From: Hyphomicrobium methylovorum
GTDB taxonomy: Bacteria; Pseudomonadota; Alphaproteobacteria; Rhizobiales; Hyphomicrobiaceae
Direction: 5' to 3'
DNA: 64,000 nt
Assembly: GCF_013626205.1 (NCBI RefSeq)
Contig: NZ_QHJE01000001.1
Span: 1,833,501-1,897,500 of the forward strand
This document shows positions 35,941 to 44,741 of the stretch, piece after piece (positions within the stretch are counted from its first letter, which is position 1; each line of letters opens with the position of its first letter). The position numbers and the translations under genes are program-made. The notes beneath the pieces are model-generated. The model had not been told where the DNA came from. It saw nothing but the letters and a program-made list of their open reading frames with translations, and searched no databases.

Positions 35941-37175
35941 TCGGCGGCAGCTCGCTTTGCTGCAAGGTGTTTAGCGGCCATTGCGATGAGCTGGCGGGCG
36001 ACGTCGGCCTTGCTCATGTCTGGCCAGCTTTCAATACCGGCGCCCGTGAGTAGATGTACGGTATTGCGATCACCGCCCATGATGCCGGTCTGGGGCGAGA
36101 CGTCATTTGCAACAATCCAATCGGCGCCTTTTGTTTTCAATTTTCGTTTGGCGTGCTCAAGCACGTCGTTCGTTTCCGCGGCAAAGCCGATGACGAGCGC
36201 AGGGCGCTTCGTTTTGCGGTGAGCGATTTCTTTCAGAATGTCGGCGTTCTCAGCGAGAACGAGTGTCGGCGGCGCGGCGTCCGCATTTTTTTTGATTTTT
36301 GCCGTGCTCGGCGAGGCGATCCGCCAGTCGGCGACGGCGGCTGCAAATATTGCAATGTCCGCGGGCAGTGCCGCCTCAACCGCGCGCTGCATCTCTGCGG
36401 CTTCCGTAACGCGGACAACGGTGACACCCGCTGGATCCGCCAGCGTGACGGGCCCTGAGACGAGCGTAACGCGTGCGCCAAGCCGTGCCGCGGCTGTAGC
36501 AAGTTCATAGCCCTGTTTGCCAGACGAGCGATTGGCAAGATAGCGGACAGGATCGATCTGCTCGTGCGTCGGTCCGCTTGTCACGATGACGTGCCGACCC
36601 GCGAGAGACTGCGGTTCGATCGGGCTCGCCGTTGAGAGCAGAGACTCGATGGCGGCGACAAGCTCAGGAACTTCGACAAGGCGGCCGGGGCCTGCTTCAC
36701 CTTTTTCGGCCATCTCGCCTTCTGCCGGACCGATGAAGCGGACGCCGTCACGCTTGAGCTGTTCGACGTTGCGGCGCGTCGCCTGGTGCTGCCACATGTG
36801 CGGGTTCATCGCCGGGGCGACGAGGACGGGCTTGTCGGTTGCGAGGAGGATGGCTGTTGCGAGATCGTTCGCGTGGCCGCCTGCCATTTTCGCGATGAGG
36901 TCAGCCGTCGCCGGAGCAATAACGATTGCGTCATGGTCGCGCGCGAGGCGGATATGGCCGATCTCGCGCTCGTCATCGAGATCGAAAAGATCCGTGAAGA
37001 CGCGGTCGTTCGTCAGCGCGGAGAACGACAGCGGCGTAACGAATTCGGTTGCGGCTTTGGTCATGACAACGCGCACCCGATACCGGCGGTCCTGCAGACG
37101 CCGAACCAGTTCGAGGGCTTTGTAGGCTGCGATGCCGCCCGAGACGATGAGAAGAATGCGTTTGGGGGAGGACAA
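35937..37175 (-). CDS. coaBC: Bifunctional phosphopantothenoylcysteine decarboxylase / phosphopantothenate-cysteine ligase
   Basis: A 412-residue coenzyme A biosynthesis enzyme. The N-terminal flavoprotein CoaC domain (about 1-180) contains GGIAAYK and the signature PAMNPHMW. The C-terminal CoaB ligase domain (about 190-405) contains [20 protein letters not shown] and later GADWIVAND. The start codon is TTG; no ATG occurs before RILLIVSGG. It is upstream of and overlaps dut, a common pairing. Confidence 0.94.
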   Translation of the reverse strand: MSSPKRILLIVSGGIAAYKALELVRRLQDRRYRVRVVMTKAATEFVTPLSFSALTNDRVFTDLFDLDDEREIGHIRLARDHDAIVIAPATADLIAKMAGGHANDLATAILLATDKPVLVAPAMNPHMWQHQATRRNVEQLKRDGVRFIGPAEGEMAEKGEAGPGRLVEVPELVAAIESLLSTASPIEPQSLAGRHVIVTSGPTHEQIDPVRYLANRSSGKQGYELATAAARLGARVTLVSGPVTLADPAGVTVVRVTEAAEMQRAVEAALPADIAIFAAAVADWRIASPSTAKIKKNADAAPPTLVLAENADILKEIAHRKTKRPALVIGFAAETNDVLEHAKRKLKTKGADWIVANDVSPQTGIMGGDRNTVHLLTGAGIESWPDMSKADVARQLIAMAAKHLAAKRAAAE

Positions 37176-37346
37176 GAGTTCAGACCCGATGCCGATTGCG
37201 CCGCGAGAGTCCTAGCACAAATCCCGCTTTCGTTAGGTTAAGAGCCTCGCGATTAAGGCAGGTCCCGTAGGAAAGCGCCTCGTGCCGCATGCCTTAGGAG
37301 GAAGATAACCTGTAAGTTTTCCGAACATGCTGGCAGGAGGAATTCT

Positions 37347-37856
37347 ATGCGCGCACTAGTCCTAGCTTTCGGTCTTTTGCTGGCTGTCCCAGCCGCCGCC
37401 TCGGCTCACGAGGTGTCGAGCAAAGGCGTAACGATCTCGCACCCGTGGGTGAGGGCAACGCCGACAGGCGCAAATGTCGGTGCAGCTTTCCTCGAAATCA
37501 AGACAGACGCATCGACGTCGGACAGGCTGACAAGCGCGTCGTCGCCGGCTGCCGAACGGGTCGAAATTCACACGCACATTATGGACAATGGCGTCATGAA
37601 GATGCGCCGCCTGGAGGGGCTAGACATCGCGGCGGGCTCGTCGCATATGCTCAAGCCGATGGGTGATCACATCATGCTGTTCAATCTCAAACAGCCGCTG
37701 AAGGAAGGCGATTCGGTAGACCTAACGCTCAATTTTGAGAAAGCCGGACCGGTTTCTGTAAAGGCAACGGTTGAGCCGATGGGGGCGATGGGTCCGCATG
37801 GATTTAAGGGTCAGCCGGGAAGCGGCGATACGGCGCAACACACCCACGATCACTGA
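37347..37856 (+). CDS. Periplasmic copper chaperone PCu(A)C
   Basis: A 169-residue exported protein that carries Cu(I) for cytochrome oxidase CuA assembly or copper handling. A signal peptide covers residues 1-20 (cleavage after ASA). The copper site H-x10-M-x21-H-x-M type is present: H75/H77, M84/M86, H108 and M110. A His-rich end (HTHDH) adds metal affinity. AGGAGG six bases upstream is a very strong ribosome site. No ScoI gene is beside it. It is divergent from coaBC. Confidence 0.88.
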   Translation: MRALVLAFGLLLAVPAAASAHEVSSKGVTISHPWVRATPTGANVGAAFLEIKTDASTSDRLTSASSPAAERVEIHTHIMDNGVMKMRRLEGLDIAAGSSHMLKPMGDHIMLFNLKQPLKEGDSVDLTLNFEKAGPVSVKATVEPMGAMGPHGFKGQPGSGDTAQHTHDH

Positions 37857-38253
37857 TGCCTTGCGCCGGGATTGAGTGACAATTGGATGTCGTAAAATCT
37901 CAAATTTTTTATGTCGCGCGGTGACTTGACGCATAAGTCGCGATAGTCCATGGTGCCCGCGCTTGTGACGGCGGACCGGTCGCCAGCAGACAAAAAACAA
38001 AAATAAAGGTCCAAGTCTAGGGACGAAACAATTGGGGTGGTGCGCTTCGTCGTGCCACCCCAAATGTGTTTCTGGGGAAGGGTCACGGTTGCGGTAGAGC
38101 GATCAAGCAAGGTCGCGGTCTATGGCTTCATGGTTTTCTCCATAGTGTCCGTCGTCCGGCGCGCCTAAGCTCCCAGTGGTTAGACAACGCCTTGCCTTGA
38201 TCGCACCGCGTTTCTCGCTGAAAAGCGCCCCTACGGCGGGAGGAATGGAAGAT
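37857..38253. other. Intergenic region with a strong hairpin
   Basis: About 400 bases without a convincing gene. A 9-bp perfect inverted repeat TTGGGGTGG (38032-38040) / CCACCCCAA (38055-38063) has a 14-base loop; an A-rich run lies just before it and no T run after it. It could end the copper chaperone message or lie in the symporter leader. No promoter stands out. Confidence 0.4.
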
Positions 38254-40176
38254 ATGGGGCAAGGGGACATTTCCGGCGCGAGTCGACCGTCGCGCCGGTT
38301 GATCTTGATCAGTGTAGCGGTCTGGCTGGTTCTTGTTGTTGGGCTGCCGCTCCTTGCTCTCAGTTTTAATCTCTTCCGCGTCGGTGGCGCTCCGGTTGGC
38401 TATTGGATTACCGCGCAAGGTGCAGCGCTGGGGCTCGTCGCGCTTGTGCTGGTGTACTCGCGGCTGGCAGGCGGAAAGCCAGAGGGCGAAGGCATTCGGC
38501 CTGCGCTTGTGTTTGCTGGTGAGATCGTCGGCGCGGCGGTTCTCATCGGATATACCGGGTACGTCGCCGCCGTTGGATATGACGGGCTGGCTTTGCCACT
38601 GGGTCTCGTCGGCGGCGTGGCGCTTCTCGCCATTCTGGCGGCACCCCGTTTCGTCCTTTACCCAGTTCGATCCATCAGCGGGTTTTTCACGGTTCGCTAC
38701 GGCGGCGGTGCGCCAAGAAAGCTCGCCCTCATTTTCATGGCTGCCGCGACCGTTCTTATTCTGGCGGCGGATATCAAGGCTGGCGCTTATGCGCTGCAGG
38801 GCGTGACCTGGACCGCGTACATGTCGGCGGTCACGCTCGTCTCGCTTGCGGTTGCCGGTGTCTGGCTGCTGGGCAGCGTGCTTTCGGTGAAACGGCTCGC
38901 GGGCCTCGGATTTTTGACTGTACTCGCTGGGTTTTTGCTCTCGTTCGTTGGGCTTGCCGTTGCGGTAGGTTCGCCCCTGCTTCATCTCGGCATTGGGGCG
39001 GCGTTGGAGCACCTCGCCAATCTCAGCCAAACGCTCATCATCGATCGCCTGTCGGACGTCAAATCGCTGACGCCGATGGCATCACCGTTTCTGCAATTGC
39101 CGATGAAGAACTTTGCCGGGCTGCTTCTCGCGGTGGCGCTTGGCCTCGCGGTGGCGCCATATCTCCTCGGCCGGCACCTGTCGCAATCGGTTGTGGGGCC
39201 CGGAGATGCGGTGCGGCGAAGCGCGACGACTTTGGTGATTGTTGCAATCGTCGGGCTTAGCTTGCCGCTTCTTGCGATCTACGATCACACGGCGATCGAA
39301 AGCGCGCTGGGGAAGGCGATCGAAACGGCCGCTTTGCCGCAATCCTTTGCGGATGCAAGCGGCCTCGGCTGGGTTCAGATTTGCGGAAAGACGACGTCCG
39401 TTGCAGCGGATATCGTTGCGGCTTGCGGCAGCGCCTCCGGTCATCGCGGCTTCCTCCGGCTTCAGGATATTGCAGTCGCGACGGATGGATTTGTGGGTGC
39501 TGCGCCGATGCTCGGCGGAGTTTCATCCTACCTTCAGATGCCGATGGCGCTGGCGGCGCTTCTCGCGTCGCTCCTTGTGGGCAACGCGCTGTTGGCTGGG
39601 TTGATGACGGCCGAAGCGGAGAGCCGCGTCAACGGAAGTGCCGACGAGATCGATGTTGATTTTCGCGCATTGCTGGTCGGCGCGCTGGTCGTGATTTCTG
39701 CGTCGATCGTTGCGGCTGTGTCGACGACGAGCAGCGGAATTCTGGCGGCGCAGGGGTTCGCGCTGCTGGCGGCCGGGTTGTTCGCGCCGGTCGTGATGGG
39801 TCTTCATTGGCGGCATATGAATCGGTCGGGCGCGCTCGCGGCCATGGTCGTCGGCGGTGGCATCGCGGCGCTCTATCTGATTGGCGTTGAACTCATGCCG
39901 GTTCAGTTCTTCAAGGTCGCTGGCTTCTGGTCTGACGCTGCGCCGGAGGCGGCGCAACGACTGGCCAATCTGGAAGCGGCGGTTCTGCAGGCTGCCGATC
40001 CGCTGGCTGCGGCGAAGGCAAACGATGCGCTGATGAAGCATGCGTACACGATCGCGAATTGGTGGGGATTGCGATCCGCCGCGATCGTCCTCATTGCCGT
40101 TCCGGCCGCCATCGTAGCTGGAATTCTGGCAAGCCTGCTCGCGCGCGATCCGAGGCGGGCTTCAAACCCGGTCTAA
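38254..40176 (+). CDS. Sodium:solute symporter family protein with N-terminal DUF4212-like part
   Basis: About 640 residues from the ATG at 38254, which has GGGAGG ten bases upstream (ATG 38245 is too close to that site). The protein is very hydrophobic with some 13-15 membrane segments. Residues about 15-80 resemble DUF4212, the small subunit of some symporters (FNLFRVGGAPVGYWITAQGA). The remainder resembles the sodium:solute symporter large subunit (TTSSGILAAQGFALLAAGLF). In many bacteria these are two genes. The substrate is unknown; acetate or other carboxylates are typical for the family. Confidence 0.75.
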   Translation: MGQGDISGASRPSRRLILISVAVWLVLVVGLPLLALSFNLFRVGGAPVGYWITAQGAALGLVALVLVYSRLAGGKPEGEGIRPALVFAGEIVGAAVLIGYTGYVAAVGYDGLALPLGLVGGVALLAILAAPRFVLYPVRSISGFFTVRYGGGAPRKLALIFMAAATVLILAADIKAGAYALQGVTWTAYMSAVTLVSLAVAGVWLLGSVLSVKRLAGLGFLTVLAGFLLSFVGLAVAVGSPLLHLGIGAALEHLANLSQTLIIDRLSDVKSLTPMASPFLQLPMKNFAGLLLAVALGLAVAPYLLGRHLSQSVVGPGDAVRRSATTLVIVAIVGLSLPLLAIYDHTAIESALGKAIETAALPQSFADASGLGWVQICGKTTSVAADIVAACGSASGHRGFLRLQDIAVATDGFVGAAPMLGGVSSYLQMPMALAALLASLLVGNALLAGLMTAEAESRVNGSADEIDVDFRALLVGALVVISASIVAAVSTTSSGILAAQGFALLAAGLFAPVVMGLHWRHMNRSGALAAMVVGGGIAALYLIGVELMPVQFFKVAGFWSDAAPEAAQRLANLEAAVLQAADPLAAAKANDALMKHAYTIANWWGLRSAAIVLIAVPAAIVAGILASLLARDPRRASNPV

Positions 40177-40240
40177 GCCTTCGCGTTGCTTCGCGATTCA
40201 CCTATTGTTGCCACCCGATCGATAGGAGCGGTGGCGACGC

Positions 40241-41737
40241 ATGCCCGATGACATCTTCGATCTGGTTGTAATCGGCGGCGGGATCAACGGTGCAGGCATC
40301 GCCGCGGATGCTGCAACCCGCGGGCTGAGTGTACTGCTTGCGGAGGCACGTGATCTCGGCGGCGCGACGTCGTCGGCAAGCTCCAAACTCATTCACGGCG
40401 GTCTGCGATATCTCGAACACAATGAATTCGGCCTGGTGCGGAAAGCGCTCGCGGAGCGCGAGGTCCTTTTAGAAAAAGCGCCGCATATTATTCGTCCGTT
40501 GCGTTTCGTTCTTCCTCACGTTCCCGGTATGCGCCATCGGGCGGTGATCCGTGCGGGGCTGTTTCTCTACGATCATTTGGCGGCGCGAAAGGCGCTCGGT
40601 GGTTCGCGTGCAATCAAGCTGGCGTGCGATCCGGCTGGCTCGGTCCTCAGCGATAAATTCACGAACGGATTTTCTTATTGGGATTGCTCGGTTGATGATG
40701 CGCGGCTCGTCGTTCTCAACGCAATTGCTGCGCGGGAAGCGGGTGCACGTATCGAAACGCGCTGTCCGGTTCGGGCGCTCAGTCAGAAAAATGGCGTCTG
40801 GATCGTTACGCTTGGAGCGGATAGCCGACGCGTGGCGGCGCGTGCGGTTGTCAATGCAGCGGGACCTTGGGTCGAAGACGTTGCGCACTTGTTTCCGGTT
40901 GCGGCGCGTGAGCGCAAAAAGCTGCGATTGGTGAAGGGCAGTCACATCGTTGTTCCGCGCATCGGCACGGGTGAGGCTGCTTACACATTGCAGAACGACG
41001 ACGGCCGCGTTGTTTTCATGATGCCGTTTGAAGAGTCATTCACGCTTATCGGGACGACGGAGGAGGCGATTGCGGGCGAGCCTGACGCCGCTCGGGCAAC
41101 CGTCGAGGAAGACCGGTATCTGATTGCAGCGGTAAACCGGTTTCTCCGTGTGCCCCTTTGTGAGGCGGATATCGTCTGGCGATTTGCCGGTGTGCGTCCG
41201 CTTGATGACGATGGCAGTTCGGATGCGTCGTCTGTTACGCGTGACTACCGTTTGGAGCTGATAGATGAGGCTGGCGCGCCCGTCGTGCATGTCATCGGCG
41301 GGAAGATCACGACATACAGGCGGCTATCCGAAGCAGTTCTGAACATGCTCGTTCGTTACTTCCCGAGCGCGCGCGCTAGCACGACGGCGTCGACGCCATT
41401 ACCGGGCGGAGACTTGCAGTGCGATACATTCGATAGCTGGTTCGACACGTTCGTGACGGCGAATAGCGGTTTCGAGCGGGCCTATCTTGCGCGGCTCGCA
41501 CGCCGCTACGGAACGCGCAGTGTGCGCGTGCTCGACGGCGCACAATCGTTTGCTGACTTAGGACCAGACTTCGGTGCCGGGCTGACCGCTCGGGAGATTT
41601 CGTATCTCAAGGCCGATGAATGGGCTACGCAGGCCGAAGACGTTCTTTGGCGGCGTACGAAAACGGGCCTGCATCTTTCGTCCGACGCTCGGATGCGTAC
41701 GGCTGAAGAGGTGCAGGCGTATCTGGATCGCAATTGA
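40241..41737 (+). CDS. glpD: Aerobic glycerol-3-phosphate dehydrogenase
   Basis: A 498-residue membrane-associated FAD enzyme that oxidises glycerol-3-phosphate to dihydroxyacetone phosphate and passes electrons to quinone. The FAD-binding GGGINGAGIA (about 12-21), SSASSKLIHGGLRYLEH and later VIGGKITTYRRL are diagnostic. A short C-terminal domain completes the protein. No glycerol uptake or kinase genes are beside it. Confidence 0.93.
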   Translation: MPDDIFDLVVIGGGINGAGIAADAATRGLSVLLAEARDLGGATSSASSKLIHGGLRYLEHNEFGLVRKALAEREVLLEKAPHIIRPLRFVLPHVPGMRHRAVIRAGLFLYDHLAARKALGGSRAIKLACDPAGSVLSDKFTNGFSYWDCSVDDARLVVLNAIAAREAGARIETRCPVRALSQKNGVWIVTLGADSRRVAARAVVNAAGPWVEDVAHLFPVAARERKKLRLVKGSHIVVPRIGTGEAAYTLQNDDGRVVFMMPFEESFTLIGTTEEAIAGEPDAARATVEEDRYLIAAVNRFLRVPLCEADIVWRFAGVRPLDDDGSSDASSVTRDYRLELIDEAGAPVVHVIGGKITTYRRLSEAVLNMLVRYFPSARASTTASTPLPGGDLQCDTFDSWFDTFVTANSGFERAYLARLARRYGTRSVRVLDGAQSFADLGPDFGAGLTAREISYLKADEWATQAEDVLWRRTKTGLHLSSDARMRTAEEVQAYLDRN

Positions 41738-41747
41738 AGTGAAGTGT

Positions 41748-41774
41748 GTTGGGCGCGTTGCCGCGCCCGCCAAC
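41748..41774. terminator. GC hairpin between convergent glpD and the Cys-rich gene
   Basis: A 7-bp stem GGGCGCG (41751-41757) / CGCGCCC (41762-41768) with a TTGC loop can be extended with GTTGG/CCAAC. It overlaps the stop of the convergent gene and has no T run. Confidence 0.4.
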
Positions 41775-42298
41775 TACATCAGGCGGCGGCGCTTTGCGCG
41801 TAGACCGCACGTTGCCGGGCAAACGGACTCGGCGCAGAGCATTTGATTTGCTTGTCTCAGCGTCGCCGCAAGCGCTTGTGCGCCGTTGAGCGTGTCGCCG
41901 ATATCTTCCGAGCCAATCAGAGCAGCGGCGGAAGCCGTCAGAGCCTGACGCTCGTCATGCTGGCAAGCCGCGATAATTGAAATCGCGAGGCATTCGTCGC
42001 GACAGAAGCTGCGGCAGCCAGAGGGAGAGATTTCGATATCGCGCTGAGCGTTGGCTTTTACGGCGCGCACGAACTTCGAAAGATCGAGCAGCAGCGCCTT
42101 CGCCTGGTCAGGACCAAGAATGCCAGAGAACGAGTTCCAGGCATCTTCCCAGCACTTGATGTCGCCGGTGGAGAGGCCAGCCAGCCAGCAACGGAAACCG
42201 ATACCGACGAGGCGCTCCGGCGCCTTCGCGGGCAACGGTACAACTTCAGCGGATGGGCGAGATGTTTCGCGGCGAGTGGCCGGTTGAGAATTAGCCAT
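41774..42298 (-). CDS. Cys-rich protein of unknown function
   Basis: A 174-residue protein from the ATG at 42298, which has AGGAGG nine bases upstream (a longer start at 42340 lacks this). It has no signal peptide. Nine cysteines stand out: C37, C49, C95, C99, C103, C112, C155, C160 and C164. C95-x3-C99-x3-C103 (with H at 114) and C155-x4-C160-x3-C164 are possible metal or Fe-S sites. The C-terminus is basic (RAKRRRLM). I do not recognise the family. It lies opposite glpD and downstream of a histidine kinase on the same strand. Confidence 0.6.
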   Translation of the reverse strand: MANSQPATRRETSRPSAEVVPLPAKAPERLVGIGFRCWLAGLSTGDIKCWEDAWNSFSGILGPDQAKALLLDLSKFVRAVKANAQRDIEISPSGCRSFCRDECLAISIIAACQHDERQALTASAAALIGSEDIGDTLNGAQALAATLRQANQMLCAESVCPATCGLRAKRRRLM

Positions 42299-42560
42299 GG
42301 AAGCGACCCTCCTGAGAGGCGGCGTCACTTCGGGCGTCAACGCGGGAAAGCGCGGTGCAGGTTCGAGTCATTCTCAGCTCCAATAAGCGAGGTTCAAGGC
42401 CCCGGTATCGGTTAACGCCGCAATCGGCGTGGGCGCCGAATGAGCGCCGTTGAATGAGCTACCGCGATCGCAATGGAGTGGTCAACAGTTTGCGAAGCAG
42501 GATCTTCACATTAGAATTTTAATAAGTTTCAATTGGGTAGCTGCAGTCGCTGATCTCGCC

Positions 42561-43337
42561 CTACAGCGCCGTTTTAGATGGCTCGCGCGGCGGGCACGCG
42601 AACGTGATCGAGGCCGTTGTGCCTTCGTAGGGTGTGCTGTCCAAAGCGAACTCAGCGCCCATTTCGTCAATGAGCTGTTCGACGAGGGGCAGGCCGATTC
42701 CATTGCTGGTGAGCCAAAGCTCGGAGCTGGGAAGATTGAGCGCGATTGCCCTGTCGCCGCCATCCATTCCGCAACCCGTGTCGCGCACCTGTAGCAGCGC
42801 TCGTCCGTCTGCATGGGTTTCGACAATTACGCGAACCTCGCCGCCGCGTGGCGTGAACTTGATCGCGTTCGTCAACAGGTTGAGGAGAATTTGGCGGAGC
42901 GCGGTCGGTTCGGCTGCGACGTGTGTCTCGTTCGGCGGCCGGTCGAAGACAAGCGCGAGGCCGCGCGATTCGGCCAATGCGCGTACCGTCGAAACCGTCC
43001 TTTCGACGAGCGTACCAAGATCGATGCTGCGCGGTTGCGGCGATACCGATGCGGGGCGGCTTCCTTCCGCAAGCAATGCGGCGATGACGTCAAGCGCGTG
43101 GGTTGCGCTTTCGTGGATGTCTGCCGCGTAGCCGAGATAGTGGCTGTTTCCCATGGCGCCGAGCCGCTCGTCGCGCATGACTTCGGCAGCGGCGACAATT
43201 GCAGTCAGCGGCGTTTTCAGTTCGTGAGCGAGTTTCGCGAGCTGGCCAGCATCGATCGCTGAACGTAAGTCCCCCTCGCGAATACGCCGGGCCAATTCCT
43301 GCAACACTTCAGTGGCGGGGTTTAGGACAGCCGTCAT
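42561..43337 (-). CDS. Sensor-less histidine kinase
   Basis: A 258-residue cytoplasmic kinase with only HisKA and HATPase domains. The phosphorylatable His is H38 (KLAHELKTPLTAI). The N box NLLTNAIKFTPRGGEV, G1 DTGCGMDGG and G2-like NGIGLPLVEQL are present. No transmembrane, PAS or GAF domain precedes the HisKA domain, so its signal must come from a partner. No response regulator is adjacent. It lies 134 bases downstream of two small membrane proteins on the same strand, which could supply the sensing function (inference). Confidence 0.8.
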   Translation of the reverse strand: MTAVLNPATEVLQELARRIREGDLRSAIDAGQLAKLAHELKTPLTAIVAAAEVMRDERLGAMGNSHYLGYAADIHESATHALDVIAALLAEGSRPASVSPQPRSIDLGTLVERTVSTVRALAESRGLALVFDRPPNETHVAAEPTALRQILLNLLTNAIKFTPRGGEVRVIVETHADGRALLQVRDTGCGMDGGDRAIALNLPSSELWLTSNGIGLPLVEQLIDEMGAEFALDSTPYEGTTASITFACPPREPSKTAL

Positions 43338-43471
43338 TGCGGAACGCCGGGTTTGAGGGGCAACTGTACTTTCGAGATGTAAGTGATTTGGGCGGGCCGC
43401 AGCATTAAAAAGGACGATTTTCCACCGTCCTGGCGCGAGTTACGGCGCTGAATTCGCGGCAAGGCGCTTTT

Positions 43472-43747
43472 TCAAGAGCCGTTGCGGCGGGGCCAATTCT
43501 TCTGAACGATCGCGATGATGATGAAGCAGAACGTCGCGAGGCGGGCGAGATAGAAAAACGGTTGCTGTTCGTCGGCAATGTGCCCGAGCCCCAGCATCAA
43601 GCGTGTGCACGCGTCGGTTGCGAACGAAACGGAGAACCAGAGAAAAAGACTGTCGCGCGATTGACGCCAAAATCGCAGGAAGAATAGCGATGCGACGAGG
43701 GATGCGGTGGCGCCGGCGCCGAGCATAACTGCGCTGAGCTCATTCAT
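43472..43747 (-). CDS. Small 3-TM membrane protein, DUF5985-like (second copy)
   Basis: A 91-residue hydrophobic protein starting at 43747; its ATG overlaps the stop of the upstream gene (ATGA). About three membrane helices are visible, with a basic loop WRQSRDSLFLW between the first and second and a charged tail (QKNWPRRNGS). It aligns by eye with its neighbour 43744-44007 along the whole length, so the two are tandem paralogues. I recall the family name DUF5985; no function is known. Confidence 0.65.
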   Translation of the reverse strand: MNELSAVMLGAGATASLVASLFFLRFWRQSRDSLFLWFSVSFATDACTRLMLGLGHIADEQQPFFYLARLATFCFIIIAIVQKNWPRRNGS

Positions 43748-44007
43748 GATTCGGTATCCCAAATCAGACCATAGAGAAGAATTGCCAAAGCGATCAGCAG
43801 GGACATGTTTCGCCAAAGCGAGAAGTCGATTTGCGGGAAGATCAGCTTATCGCAAACGAGCAGCAGATTGTTGATCGTCAGGAATGTGAAGCAGAGTCCG
43901 CTCCAAAGCAGGAGCCGATAGCCGCCGCGGCGGTAAGCCTGCAAAAGCAGGTAGGCACAGACGGCCGCGGTCAACGCGCACAGGCTGTATGTGATCGCAG
44001 CTATCAC
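43744..44007 (-). CDS. Small 3-TM membrane protein, DUF5985-like (first copy)
   Basis: An 87-residue hydrophobic protein with about three membrane helices and a basic loop YRRGGYRLLLW after the first. The start is a GTG at 44007 that overlaps the stop of the winged-helix-like gene (GTGA). Its stop overlaps the start of the second copy, so all three are translationally coupled. The function is unknown. Confidence 0.65.
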   Translation of the reverse strand: MIAAITYSLCALTAAVCAYLLLQAYRRGGYRLLLWSGLCFTFLTINNLLLVCDKLIFPQIDFSLWRNMSLLIALAILLYGLIWDTES

Positions 44008-44384
44008 GGACGCTCCTTGCGCAGTTTGAAGGCATCGGAGAATTCACGCAGTCGGCGCGGCTTGGTGTGAATGAGGTTCGTGACTTGAATCAGATGGCGC
44101 GTGTAGGTGTCAGCGAGGCGATCAACCATCGACTGCTGGGCCTCAGACTGTCCGGCATAATTGTAAATTTGATTGCTGCAGGTCAGAAGGCCTTTGGCGC
44201 ACAGGTGTTCTAGAGCGCCCGCGGCTTCGGCTTCGCTCACGTAGAGGCGCTGGGCCGCTTTCGCCGTCGTCCAGTTTTCTCGGGGATTCCTGCGCAAAAG
44301 CAGCAGAGCTTCGAGTTGAGCGATCGAATCAATGTGCCCGAGGATGAAGTCACGGAGATCCTCGGGAATTACGTCATCCGCCAA
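44004..44384 (-). CDS. Winged-helix-like protein coupled to the DUF5985 pair
   Basis: A 126-residue soluble protein. The helical region ILGHIDSIAQLEALLLLRRNPRENW, then TTAKAAQRLYVSEAEAAGALEHLCAKGLL (split here as it reads), looks like a small winged-helix DNA- or protein-binding fold. The C-terminal part is basic (HTKPRRLREFSDAFKLRKERP in part). The only nearby start is TTG at 44384, with GGAAGG about 11 bases upstream. It heads the coupled three-gene unit and may regulate or partner the two membrane proteins. Confidence 0.6.
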   Translation of the reverse strand: MADDVIPEDLRDFILGHIDSIAQLEALLLLRRNPRENWTTAKAAQRLYVSEAEAAGALEHLCAKGLLTCSNQIYNYAGQSEAQQSMVDRLADTYTRHLIQVTNLIHTKPRRLREFSDAFKLRKERP

Positions 44385-44567
44385 TGGTCCAACGTCCTTC
44401 CCGGTGACTGTGGCGCGGCGGCGCTTGGATGGCTGGCATTGGGTCTAAGTTTGCCCGAACATGCCGTCGATGCAACCCCACCAAAAGGGATCACCCTTCG
44501 CGGAGGCGCCATGTCAGTTCGAGGCCTGGGTATCTAGAAGCGCGCACGTTGGCGGACAGGCTTCGAA

Positions 44568-44644
44568 TGGTACCGCCTCTCAGGCTTGAACTGAGGACCT
44601 CCGGTTCCACAAACCGGCGCTCTAACCAACTGAGCTAAGGCGGC
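44568..44644 (-). tRNA. tRNA-His (anticodon GTG), alphaproteobacterial type
   Basis: Full cloverleaf on the minus strand. The acceptor strands are GCCGCCT and AGGCGGT, the D arm holds GCTCAGTTGGTTAGAGC, the anticodon stem is CCGGT/ACCGG with loop TTGTGGA (anticodon GTG), and the T arm is CTCAG-TTCAAGC-CTGAG. The base before G1 is T, so the universal G-1 is not encoded; position 72 is T and 73 is A, followed by an encoded CCA (44568-44570). This combination is the known alphaproteobacterial exception to the G-1 rule. Confidence 0.97.
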
Positions 44645-44741
44645 ATTCGTATCGTGCGGGCGAGTATACCAGCATCTGAACGATTTCCAGAGGGAGCTAT
44701 CACCACAGCTCCGGCGGTGGGTCAAGCGCGTTATGCCCCGA

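Noticed and set aside
37850..38110. 86-codon minus-strand open frame after the copper chaperone gene
   Set aside because: Overlaps the 3' end of the chaperone gene, has no ribosome site and no family-like sequence.
42511..42525. TTAGAA-TTT-TAATAA near the kinase gene as an Irr box
   Set aside because: Right half differs at two of six positions and it lies past the 3' end of the kinase gene.
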